Shown here one piece after another: positions 10,136-19,343 of a DNA stretch of 35,039 nt. The stretch comes from Chara braunii. Its lineage: Eukaryota > Streptophyta > Charophyceae > Charales > Characeae. The stretch covers positions 1,646,353 to 1,681,391 of the forward strand of contig BFEA01000351.1 in NCBI GenBank assembly GCA_003427395.1. Direction: 5' to 3'. The translations under genes and the position numbers were made by a program. Within the stretch, counting starts at the first letter, position 1; every line of letters starts with the position of its first letter. Under the pieces are notes generated by a model. The model made no database searches, had not been told where the DNA came from, and saw only the letters and a program-made list of their open reading frames with translations.

Positions 10136-10345
10136 AGCTTTTTTTTCTTTTTCTTCTATTATTCTTCTTTAGTCTTTCTTCTTCTTCTTCTTCTCCTTTC
10201 TTTTCGTCTTCATTTCTAGTAACTTTCTACTTCTTAGTAGTCCCTGCTTCTCTTCTCAAGTTCCTATTCTTATCTTTGTTTCATCTTGTTGTTCCTTGTT
10301 TCTTCTTCTTCTTGTTCTTCCGCGTTGGCATCTACAGTGTAAACT
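10136..10345. repeat. Pyrimidine-rich TTC tract
   Basis: A long T/C-rich run on the plus strand with many TTCTTC words. The leucine- and serine-rich frame across it is a by-product of the base composition. Confidence 0.65.
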
Positions 10346-10409
10346 TCTCTTTTCCTGGGTGCGCTTTGTACCCCGCTACTAGTCGCTTAGCGCAGTTACT
10401 CTCTGCACT

Positions 10410-10740
10410 CATTCGCCTCCTCCCTCCTTGCATCTCCATTGCCACCCTCCTCCCAGTCTTTCGATTGTTTCTCTCCTTCCCCCCCTGTCCATTGCCTCCC
10501 TCCTCCCTCCCTCTCCGTCGCCTCCTTCCTCCATACTCCGCCATACCCTGCCTCCTCCCTCCTGCTTCCATCTCCATCGCCTCCCTCCTCCGTCCCTCTC
10601 CATCGCCCATACCCTGCCTCCTCCCTCCTGCTTCCATCTCCATCGCCTCCCTCCTCCCTCCCTCTCCATCGCCTTCCTCCTCCCAACTCTTCCATACCCT
10701 GCCTCCTCCCTCCTCCCCCCTCCTGCAACCCCCCCCCTCT
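10410..10740. repeat. CCTCCCTCCTCC minisatellite with 66-bp composite unit
   Basis: A C-rich array made of CCATCTCCATCGCCTCCCTC and CTCCCTCCCTCTCCATCGCC words. A composite unit beginning CATACCCTGCC recurs at 10542 and 10608 (period 66) and again at 10693. Open frames in both directions (LPPPS-rich or GGRRE-rich) are repeat products. Confidence 0.8.
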
Positions 10741-10865
10741 CAACACCCAGAAGCCGACATGCAGCAAAAAAAGAACGAGGCCGGATTTGGATCGTACTGC
10801 CAAAGCGCAGCAAGGCCATGCCCGTGAAAAAATAAAATAAAAAAATCTGAGTGGATTTTTTTCAT

Positions 10866-10945
10866 GCCCGGGGTACCCCTGGCGGCACCCCACCCCGGGC
10901 AGGGCGCCCAGGGCGCCCGGCCAAGCGCCCCGGGAAAGCTAGGTC
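10866..10945. repeat. GC-rich repeat, copy 2
   Basis: The second member of the pair with 9606–9700. It has GGGGTACCCC, then GGGCGCCCAGGGCGCCCGGC and CAAGCGCCCCGGG. It is strongly self-complementary. Confidence 0.5.
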
Positions 10946-10992
10946 GAGTATCTCTTTCTTTTTCTTTTTTTCCCTCCATTCCTCCTTCCATC

Positions 10993-11052
10993 AGGATTTG
11001 GACTCGGGTCTGTATTTCAACAGTTCATCGGTGTATCAACTGAGCTAAGCTC
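10993..11052 (-). other. tRNA-like sequence, possible SINE head or tRNA relic
   Basis: On the minus strand, TAGCTCAGTTGATACACC resembles a tRNA D-arm and polymerase III A box. A CTGTTGA segment follows, like an anticodon loop with GTT, and then GACCCGAGTCC, which resembles a T-arm or B box. The boxes are about seven bases closer than in a normal tRNA, the anticodon stem does not pair, and the flanks do not form an acceptor stem. A functional tRNA is therefore unlikely. Confidence 0.3.
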
Positions 11053-11138
11053 GTTCGTAAGGGTCAAAAGTAGTCCCATTGTAATATACCTGATGCTCTG
11101 TGATGCCCATTCATTGTCTGACTGGGCTGCCCTCGTCG

Positions 11139-11232
11139 CCCAAATAGAATGCCTGGGCATTATGTTTGTATTTGGGGCAAAATGCAGTCTAGACTCTAGA
11201 CACAGAGATAATGACCAGGCGTTCTATTTGGG
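11139..11232. repeat. Foldback element of 94 bp
   Basis: CCCAAATAGAATGCCTGGGC (from 11139) pairs with a complementary arm ending at 11232 (GACCAGGCGTTCTATTTGGG), with few mismatches over about 26 bp. The loop contains a second small palindrome, GTCTAGACTCTAGAC. This fits a miniature inverted-repeat element or a precursor of small RNA. Confidence 0.7.
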
Positions 11233-11970
11233 TAAAGACGGTAGTTTTGTCTTCGACGAGTGAGGCATAAAGTGAAAGGATCCGTGTAACAGTGAATGAT
11301 GCAACCATGAGTGTTACTGATTGATTATTATATTACAAAATAAGAGTGAAGGTGAAGTGGAAACAGGAATAAAAATGAGAGAAAATTTGCATTCTGCAGC
11401 TTCTGCCCCTAAAATACGCCAAATTCCTTGAATGCCCGTCCTACAACAGTCCAAATTTGCCGAGTATCAGTCTCGTCGATTGGACTGGATTTCATTTCGG
11501 TAAGCCTCTTTGGGTGCCAGTTCAACTTCACCAGATGCCCCAGTATTTCTGGCTGTTGGTCCCTAGGCCCAAGCCGTTACAATCCCAGCGGAATCACACA
11601 AAGTTGTGCTGCGGTCCAAGAGGGGCGTGCTTCAGATGTTACAACTACCTTCTCCTGACTGCCCTGCTTGCCAGGGGACCTCTGTGTTTTTAATTGGGGG
11701 TACATTGGATGGCTGATTTTGTGGCTGCAGTTTCGTCCTTTTATTCCCAGAGATCACCACAGGCTCAGAGGGTGACTGCAGTACGAGACTGTGTGGTCGA
11801 TGAGCCAGGCGCTCCTAACCCTGGCTGTCTACTAGCTCAGGGATTCTCTCCCTTTTTTTTGTTATTCTTTTCTTGACACTCTTAATGACTTTTTACTCCC
11901 ATTGAGCAGTTCCTCTGTCTCTGTTTGCCCGCTTCTTTTGTATTTATATGTATGGAACTCCGACGAAACA
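11233..11970. other. Unassigned stretch
   Basis: About 740 bases with short open frames on the plus strand around 11428–11876 and no recognised domain. No RNA gene is seen. Confidence 0.35.
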
Positions 11971-11971
11971 G

Positions 11972-12137
11972 TTTGTCACAGCCCCTCGTTTGTGGACCTC
12001 TGCTCCTCTGCCTATGGTTTACCGGGCAGCTCTGTTTGACAATATAGTATATATATTATATATTGTCAAAGATAGCTGCCCGGTAAACTGTAGGAAGAGA
12101 GGGAGAAGAGGACAACAAACAAGGGGCTGTGTTACAT
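11972..12137. repeat. Long foldback of about 166 nt, MITE-like or miRNA-precursor-like
   Basis: The left arm (about 11972–12049) and right arm (about 12057–12137) are reverse complements with scattered mismatches. Paired landmarks are CACAGCCCC with GGGGCTGTG, GTTTACCGGGCAGCT with AGCTGCCCGGTAAAC, and TTTGACAATATA with TATATTGTCAAA. The loop is a short AT run. Most pairs near the loop are perfect, with small bulges further out, as in plant microRNA precursors or hairpin MITEs. No flanking target duplication was clear to me. Confidence 0.8.
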
Positions 12138-12151
12138 GCTGAGCCTGCACA

Positions 12152-12173
12152 CGGGCCCCATTTCAGGGGCCCG
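12152..12173. other. GC-rich 8-bp hairpin
   Basis: CGGGCCCC and GGGGCCCG form a perfect stem around a six-base loop, 14 bases after the long foldback. No T run follows, so a terminator is not suggested. Confidence 0.6.
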
Positions 12174-12690
12174 ACGGTTGCTGCGGACCCCCCAGGCCGC
12201 GCGCCCTGGAGGTCCACGGCGGCCCTTTGGCCGCAGGATTCAAGTTGAGGCCGCATTCATTTATTTATTTATTTGTTTGCTGCCTCATTTTTGTCTGTTC
12301 AGACGTCGTTTCGGACTTGCAGTCCACAAGGCCGTGCCTTGGGCTGGGTACACCAGGAGGCAGGGCCTTCTTGGTCAGGTGGACGTACTGTCGGGACCCA
12401 GACCCAAGAGGCCCAGAGGCACACGGAGGCAAACCGGTTGGACCAGCACTGCATATAGCTGGGCCACGGCCAGGGCAGACACACAGTTCGAGTAGCTCAC
12501 TTCTTGGGTGACACACTGCTGGACCAGCGCTACGCTGGAATAGATGTAGGGGAGTAGGTAGGCAGAGGGGCAGAGTCCATACCTGCACCGGCGACACTTA
12601 CCTGGCGCCATAGCTGGGCTCCACGCCGACGACCTGCACATGACGACGACGACGACGGTCAGTCCGTGGCGGCGATTACCTGCATCTGAG
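12174..12690. other. Unassigned stretch
   Basis: About 500 bases with overlapping short frames on both strands and no recognised domain. A short GAC run lies near 12640–12658. Confidence 0.35.
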
Positions 12691-12708
12691 ACCGAGAGAA
12701 GGACGACA

Positions 12709-12809
12709 TCTTCTTCTTCTACGTCGTCTCCATCTCTCCTCCCTCCTACCTCCTCCTTTTTTTTCTTCTTCTTCTTCTTCTTCTTCTTCTTTCAGAGAGA
12801 GAGAGAGAG
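12709..12809. repeat. TTC and GA microsatellites
   Basis: TTC repeats (12709–12722 and 12763–12790) are followed by a GA run (12795–12808). These are simple repeats with no gene. Confidence 0.85.
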
Positions 12810-13484
12810 GTTACTGGCAGAGGTTACATCGGGCATTGTGCCCAGGATCTGATCCGACATTTTTTTGTGGGAGACATTGACTGGACATTCGGCAGGGGAC
12901 TATTTTTGGACTTCGTTATCGTGATCTTGGTCTTCTCCCTCGCCTCCATCTTCGTCTCGCCTCTCCTCTCCATCTCTCATCTGTGGTATCTCCCCCATGT
13001 GCGTGTGCAAGGAGGGACCTTTCTCCTGTGTATGCGGTCCCTCCTCCCTCTCTCACATATGTGGTGTATGATGGGATGTCGCGTCAGTATCAGACAGGTC
13101 AGGACTCAGGACATTTCTTTGAGTCTTCCGCTGCGCTACATTGTGCTGTTTTTGTATGTATCCGGATGTACGTTGCTTGTTGATGCTTTGCTGACATTGC
13201 ATTGTCCATTCGAGTCTTTTTCATCACTTTGCGGATCTTTGGCTCCCCATACCTTGCTCGACTGAGCATGTATCAGGCTGTGGCAAACTGTTTTGTCGGA
13301 GTTTCACCGACTCATCAGGAGGCTGAACCATTTCTTGATTTGAACGTGTCATCCTGGCGCAGGGGCCACACTAATCTTTGTTCTCTGTATCGTTCCAGTT
13401 TTAACTGATCTCCCGAAGGACAGTCTGTTGCCCACTGCTGTCATAAGTTAAGTAGTGAGAAGATTTTTCACACACCCTGTTTTG
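12810..13484. other. Unassigned stretch
   Basis: About 670 bases. One plus-strand frame from 12867 to 13265 encodes a hydrophobic 132-residue stretch with no recognised domain. I do not call it a gene. Confidence 0.35.
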
Positions 13485-13770
13485 CTTAGTTGTGACCATA
13501 CTTGCGGCGCACCGACCCTGTGCGCTCCGTGGTGCGCCGCGCGCTGTGCGGTGCGTGGACCCGAGGTGTGCTCGAACCGGCGCGCGCCGCGCAGCCGGGG
13601 GCGCAGTGCGCAGTGCGCAGTGCGCTGCGCTCAGGGCCGGTGCGCTGCGCGCTGGTGCGCTGGCGGGTGCGCGCTGGCGGGGCGCAGGTGCGCGGGGTGC
13701 GCACACCGTTTTTTTTTATTTTTTATTTACTGTTTGTTTAGGGATTTATTTTACTGTTTTTTTATTTTAG
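13485..13770. repeat. Left flank of the assembly gap, GC-rich with inverted end
   Basis: CCATACTTGCGGCGCA (13496–13511) is the exact reverse complement of TGCGCCGCAAGTATGG at 14872–14887 on the other side of the gap. It opens a GC-rich tract of GTGCGC, GCGCTGGCGGG and GCAGTGCGCAGTGCGC words up to 13710, then a T-rich run. The two flanks look like the inverted ends of one repeat with the gap in its centre. Confidence 0.7.
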
Positions 13771-14735
13771 NNNNNNNNNNNNNNNNNNNNNNNNNNNNNN
13801 NNNNNNNNNNNNNNNNNNNNNNNNNNNNNNNNNNNNNNNNNNNNNNNNNNNNNNNNNNNNNNNNNNNNNNNNNNNNNNNNNNNNNNNNNNNNNNNNNNNN
13901 NNNNNNNNNNNNNNNNNNNNNNNNNNNNNNNNNNNNNNNNNNNNNNNNNNNNNNNNNNNNNNNNNNNNNNNNNNNNNNNNNNNNNNNNNNNNNNNNNNNN
14001 NNNNNNNNNNNNNNNNNNNNNNNNNNNNNNNNNNNNNNNNNNNNNNNNNNNNNNNNNNNNNNNNNNNNNNNNNNNNNNNNNNNNNNNNNNNNNNNNNNNN
14101 NNNNNNNNNNNNNNNNNNNNNNNNNNNNNNNNNNNNNNNNNNNNNNNNNNNNNNNNNNNNNNNNNNNNNNNNNNNNNNNNNNNNNNNNNNNNNNNNNNNN
14201 NNNNNNNNNNNNNNNNNNNNNNNNNNNNNNNNNNNNNNNNNNNNNNNNNNNNNNNNNNNNNNNNNNNNNNNNNNNNNNNNNNNNNNNNNNNNNNNNNNNN
14301 NNNNNNNNNNNNNNNNNNNNNNNNNNNNNNNNNNNNNNNNNNNNNNNNNNNNNNNNNNNNNNNNNNNNNNNNNNNNNNNNNNNNNNNNNNNNNNNNNNNN
14401 NNNNNNNNNNNNNNNNNNNNNNNNNNNNNNNNNNNNNNNNNNNNNNNNNNNNNNNNNNNNNNNNNNNNNNNNNNNNNNNNNNNNNNNNNNNNNNNNNNNN
14501 NNNNNNNNNNNNNNNNNNNNNNNNNNNNNNNNNNNNNNNNNNNNNNNNNNNNNNNNNNNNNNNNNNNNNNNNNNNNNNNNNNNNNNNNNNNNNNNNNNNN
14601 NNNNNNNNNNNNNNNNNNNNNNNNNNNNNNNNNNNNNNNNNNNNNNNNNNNNNNNNNNNNNNNNNNNNNNNNNNNNNNNNNNNNNNNNNNNNNNNNNNNN
14701 NNNNNNNNNNNNNNNNNNNNNNNNNNNNNNNNNNN
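13771..14735. other. Assembly gap, 965 undetermined bases
   Basis: All bases are N. The gap sits between inverted GC-rich flanks, which are hard to sequence and assemble. Its true length is unknown. Confidence 0.99.
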
Positions 14736-14890
14736 TTTCTTGACGCGACATCCCACTTGAGCCTACAACACCCCTCCCCAACTTTTTTTTTTTTTGGCCG
14801 ACCCCTTATTTTCGGGGTGCGCCGCACCCCGTGCGCGGTGCGACGCACGTGCGGGATGCCGCGCACCTCCATGCGCCGCAAGTATGGTTG
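14736..14890. repeat. Right flank of the assembly gap
   Basis: The tract from about 14815 contains GGGGTGCGCCGCACCCC (a hairpin) and GTGCGCGGTGCGACGCACG. It ends in TGCGCCGCAAGTATGG, the mirror of 13496–13511. A T11 run lies at 14784–14794. Confidence 0.65.
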
Positions 14891-15430
14891 TGACCTATTT
14901 GACTGTTGGATTCATGTTTTCATGTTCTTTGTTCTGGCCTGCAATCTGCGTCACCTCTTCCTTTGAGGCTCTTCCCTCCAACAGGACAATGATCGATGAC
15001 AACAGTGGTACGTTATATGAAGGAACTTATATCATAACCACTTTTCCCGATTCCATCCCCTTTGAGCGTCTTCCCTACCTCAATTTGGAACCTTCTTTTT
15101 TTTCTTAGTATTCTATACACATATGTGTGGTCCATCTTCTGTCAGAGGGCTTGTAACGTCCAAAAAATTCCACTTTCTTTGGATCTGGCCTGATTGCAGG
15201 ACCGGGCTACTAGTGACAAGTTGAAAACAAAAATGATCTGATGTTACTCTGAGGCTTGAAAATACGCACACTGTGTAAGGGGATATTAGGGAACTTTATT
15301 ATCACACATGAGTCACATCACTGTTAGGTGAATGACTACGGACTGTCACAAACTTGAAGGCTGCTTTGATTGAAACTTTGAGGCCATACTCACACGAGGA
15401 ATTGTTCGACTGAGCTCTGGATGTGAGTAC
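14891..15430. other. Unassigned stretch
   Basis: About 540 bases with no gene, RNA or repeat that I can support. It ends in GTAC, the target-site sequence repeated after LTR copy 2. Confidence 0.35.
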
Positions 15431-16431
15431 TGCGAGGATATGGGTCCTCGGCAGGCCTAAGGGGGGCCCCTGCAGCAAATGTGCCCGCCCTAAGTGAAGG
15501 CGGGCCTAACAAATCGCCAGAGGCCCTAAGCTGTCAAATTTGTATATGGGGTCCAGGCAGTTTCGTCGCACCAGTTGGTTGAGGAAAACACAGGCCGAGC
15601 ACCGAGGAAATTCAACGGCCTTCTAGGCTTTTCCGAAAGTGCAGGCCCTGGGCGAGATTTGCAGCCTCATACACAGCCAGTTGAGAGGCCCAACTGAATG
15701 AGGTCCAGTAGCTGCACCATGAGGCCAGCATCCTGGCGCCTACTGGAAGCTTCTGGGCCCAGGCCCAGGCCAGCCAGGCCGCGAAGGCAGGCAGACTCTT
15801 TCCATATAGGAAAGAGTTGCCTGGGCCGGCATTGGGGCACACGCATGCTGGCGGCAGCTCTGCTGGAGCTGAAGCTCGTGGGCTGCTGCTCGCGCTGAGA
15901 GGCGAGGTGCTAGCACGTGCGGTCGTGCAGGGAGCAGGGCGCTGCTGAGGGCAGCGCCATAGCCCAGCCACCGTAGCTGGCGGGCTTGGATGTACAGTGA
16001 GGCGCAGGGGTGGTCTTCGGGCGTACAAAGGGAAGACGTGGAAGAAAGACAAGGGAGAGAGAGAGAAGAATGATGATGATGATGATGATGTGAGGGCACA
16101 TACCTCGTATTGGCGATGGTCTGCATGGGCGACATCTTCAAGTACTTCGGAAGCTGCTGACGTCAACAGTTGCATTGTTAATTAGTAGGCTAGTAGTAGC
16201 TGTGTAGGGAGTGGGCTGGGCGCCGAGCGCCAAGTAGGGAGATAGGGACTGGATACATATGTTCGTGGTGGCGAGAGCAAGCTCTCATTGACATTGGTTT
16301 TCAGTGCTACGATTCTCCATTGGTGTTATATTGGTGCAATGCTGCTTTCTGAACACTGTGATACGATCTGGCTTTCAATGTGATTGTGCAATCTGAATAT
16401 TGTCATCTCGCTTCTGTTCATTTTCCTTGCA
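15431..16431 (+). mobile_element. LTR copy 2, solo LTR with target duplication
   Basis: About 1001 bp starting TGCGAGGATA and ending TTCCTTGCA, closely matching LTR copy 1 over the whole length. The bases just before it (GTAC, 15427–15430) recur just after it (GTAC, 16432–16435). If the boundary is taken one base shorter, the duplication is AGTAC. Neither a primer-binding site nor a purine tract adjoins it, so it is a solo LTR left by recombination between the two LTRs of one insertion. It carries GCCCTAAGTGAAGGCGGGCC near 15491–15510, a hairpin at 15795–15817 and a (GAT)n run near 16070–16090. Confidence 0.85.
15795..15817. other. Hairpin inside LTR copy 2
   Basis: ACTCTTTCC pairs with GGAAAGAGT around the loop ATATA. 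Compared with copy 1, the outermost pair changed from G–C to A–T with pairing kept. Confidence 0.75.
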
Positions 16432-16435
16432 GTAC

Positions 16436-16731
16436 ACTCAGATGCATCCTGGTCTGGCCGTAATTGCAGTCACATACATTTAGGAAAGTCCTAGTGTGCG
16501 TATGGCCTGAGAGTAAGGTTTCATGTGATAAGCGATTTTTTCTTGGGTCTTTTGTCGGCCTCTCCCAGAGGCCACATCTGCACAATACGGTCCATTCTTG
16601 CACTTGTCCAGGTCAGCGAAAGATGGGGAAAGCTCCTGGCTGTTGGACAATTGGCATCGTGATTGATGTCCTGTATCAGCAAGCAAGCATGTGCTTTACA
16701 TCTATCTTTCTTATTCCGTTGTTGATGCCTG
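16436..16731. other. Spacer between two LTRs
   Basis: About 300 bases without a recognised feature separate the solo LTR from the next LTR copy. Confidence 0.5.
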
Positions 16732-17846
16732 TGCGAGGAATGAGCCTCGCAGAGCCCTTATCAGACAACTGGGTGTAGCCCCAGCAAGCCTTGTGCCCTC
16801 CCTAAGTGAAGGCGGGCCTGAATATCCATGTGAGGCCTATTCTCGACAATTTTTCCATATGTGGGTACTCAGACAGTTGCAGCACGCCAGTTGGTTACAG
16901 CACAACATGAGCCTCCAGGCTCTTTCCAAAATCAAAGGGGCTGCGCTGTACAGTTGAGCCCAGGGCTCAGGTGGTTGCGCCCTGGGCACAAGCTGTGTGA
17001 GGCCGACACAGCACAAACTTGTTACGGGCCAATGAAGAAGCAGCATTGTCGTCACACATGAGCCGCGAGCCAATGTGAATGCTGCAAACACTTGGAGGCT
17101 GGGTGGCTGCCTGAACGTGCCTAACTGCACGAGGCCCAGACCAGTTTCAGATACTGGGCCTGGGCACAGACACTTGGGGGCCGACTGAAGCTACTGGGCC
17201 CCCACATGCCTGGCCAGGACAGCCAGCAGCGACACACTTTCCATAAAGGAAAGTGTGAGCCCCTGGCAGAGACATTCTGGCCTTGGCAGGCAATGCGGAC
17301 ACGCTGCTGTGTTGCTGCGCTAGCATCTGCATGGGCCTGCTGGTCAGACGGGCGCACGGGCACAGAGGTGAGGGGCGCTGCAAGGGCAGCGGGCGCACAG
17401 CAGCCATAGCCAGGGTTGCAGGGGTGCAAGGCAGGTGATGGCGAAGGTGGTCTTCAAGTAGGAGGCGCATGCTGTGGGAAGACGAGGGGTGACGAGGGGA
17501 GGATAGAGAACTTACCTGGTGTATGCTGGTCGGCATAGGTGTTGACATCACGTACATTGGTCTTCGACTTCAGAGTGATCCAGTTAAAAGAACGCAGATA
17601 GGCTTAGATAGGCTGAATAGGATAGGCTGGGCGCTGGGCGCTGGGCGCTTGACAGTAAATGCGACATTGGATACAGTGTTGGTGTGACTAGAGAGTGGTG
17701 ACATTGACATTTGAGTTCATTGTATTGCTCTTTTTTTGACAGTATATCGGTGCTTTGCACTCTCTGCTCGGTTCATGACTATCCGAGCTTCTTCGTGATT
17801 TTGCAACTTGGATTTCTGTCCATTGCTCTCACTCATATTCCTTGCA
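16732..17846 (+). mobile_element. LTR copy 3, 5' LTR of a decayed retrotransposon
   Basis: About 1115 bp starting TGCGAGGAATG and ending TTCCTTGCA. It is a more diverged member of the same family, keeping CCCTAAGTGAAGGCGGGCCT near 16801, the hairpin position (17233–17257), the GGGCGCTGGGCGC region near 17628–17650 and the 3' end wording. A primer-binding site follows after three bases, which marks it as a 5' LTR of an element running to the right. No matching 3' LTR is found in the window, so the element is truncated or broken by other insertions. Confidence 0.8.
17233..17257. other. Hairpin inside LTR copy 3
   Basis: CACACTTTCC pairs with GGAAAGTGTG, a 10-bp perfect stem around ATAAA. Relative to the other two copies, an inner T–A pair has become A–T on both arms, so the stem changed without losing pairing. 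Confidence 0.75.
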
Positions 17847-17849
17847 ATT

Positions 17850-17869
17850 TGGTGTCAGAGCTGGTTCGA
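17850..17869 (+). other. Primer-binding site, initiator tRNA-Met type
   Basis: TGGTGTCAGAGCTGGTTCGA lies three bases after the LTR end. Plant initiator tRNA-Met primes many retrotransposons through a site beginning TGGTATCAGAGC, so 11 of the first 12 bases agree. After that the match needs small gaps. Confidence 0.75.
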
Positions 17870-19343
17870 GATCGTCGTTACCGGCGCTGGCAACATTGTT
17901 ACTGGTGCGCTGACGAAGCTTCGACGCAGTGAGGATACATTGGCGCTGGCATTATTGGGCGACACCTGGGTAGAGGGGTGAGTCGCCGGACGACTGTGGT
18001 GACAGCGTGAGAGGTGTGGCGAGAGCAGGTGTATGTGGGATGATGAGAGTATGCTGACATGCATTTTGGCTTAGGTGGCACTGCATTGCGTTGTGGGTGG
18101 TACCGAGGCTACGACCGGTCATCAAAATGCACGGCGGCCCAATTGGTGAGAAATATGTGGTTGGGGGCAGCTATTTTCAGGTACGTTGTTCCCTTACCTT
18201 ATCTTCCCATCTCAATCTCTTCTTACCGTGAGGAAGTGAGTTCAACTTGAGTGTCCTCTTCTAGTTCAGGAGTTGTGAGCGCTCTACCTTGAGAGCCAAC
18301 ATTATTCCTGGTGGCGCATCTGGGAAGAGAGGGCGGTGCCTCTGAAGGGCCCTGGTCGAAGCACGGGTCACGGTCACCATGCCAACCCATGAGAGTAGAG
18401 TACGGATGTTTTGCTGCTTTGTCCTTTAAGATCTTGCTCCTATAGAGGAAACGTGGACTGACCAATCCTATTCAAAACGTCCACCAGACCGTCTATAAAC
18501 TGTTTCTGGCGGGATCTGATCTGAATACCGGTTGTGATTGTCGTCTTGTCTGCGATGTTAAATAATTCCTGAGGACCTTGGGGGCTGTCCTTAAACTGCC
18601 TCTTGATCAGCCAGATCAGTCAGATGTAAGGCTCGTTGCACGCGAGGGTAAATAACGGGCAGTGCTGGTCATAAGCGGGTTCCTGGGCACTGGGGTGGGC
18701 CGTTGTACACACGTCAGACACTGCTGCTTGATTGATGCAGCCAAGATCGTTGGATACAGGGAGGGAAGGTTCCAATTGGTGCTCGTATAAAAACATAATT
18801 ATTTCTATTCTGCAAACATTTGCGCATGTGATTTATTTTATTTTTGATGAGTTGAGGTGTGACAGACTGCTAACACTTGACAGACAACATTAGATTAGAA
18901 CTGTAGTATTCTACCATTGCTAGTTTTGAATGATGTTGTTGTAGGAGAACTCATCAAAGTAGGCATAGATCATTTGCTCAGTCTGTGTAAATGTTGTTGA
19001 CACCACTTGATCGGTAGCCTAGGTGACTTGCCAAATATTTATTATTTTTATTTATTTTTCAACTCGGTCAGACACATGCTGTGGTAGGCCAAGTGAGGGC
19101 ACTAGTGCAGACAGTGATCTGCTTAGCTGATGAGCTGTACCGATAGTGGGGAAGGGACAACTGACAATAGGAGGCAAACACGGCGGGATACACTAAGGAT
19201 TCCGGTAGTGTTTTAGGTTCTGCTACCAGGGGACGAGAGAAGGTTCAAAGCTAAAGCAAGGGCCCGAGATTTGCAGATTGCTAGGGGGGCCAGGAGCAGT
19301 TGCAGAACAAACGTTAGCGGCAACAACAGTTAGCGCGGTAGCA
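17870..19343 (+). other. Retrotransposon leader region
   Basis: About 1.5 kb between the primer-binding site and the gag start. No convincing frame is seen. By position it is the 5' untranslated leader of the element, possibly with later insertions. Confidence 0.45.

Noticed and set aside
10332-10893. Long Gly/Arg- or Pro/Ser-rich open frames
   Set aside because: They are produced by the CCTCC repeat and read through on both strands.
12152-12173. Hairpin as a transcription terminator
   Set aside because: No T run follows and the context is not bacterial.
13455-14966. A 503-codon open frame across the gap
   Set aside because: Most of it is N; the frame is an artefact of undetermined bases.
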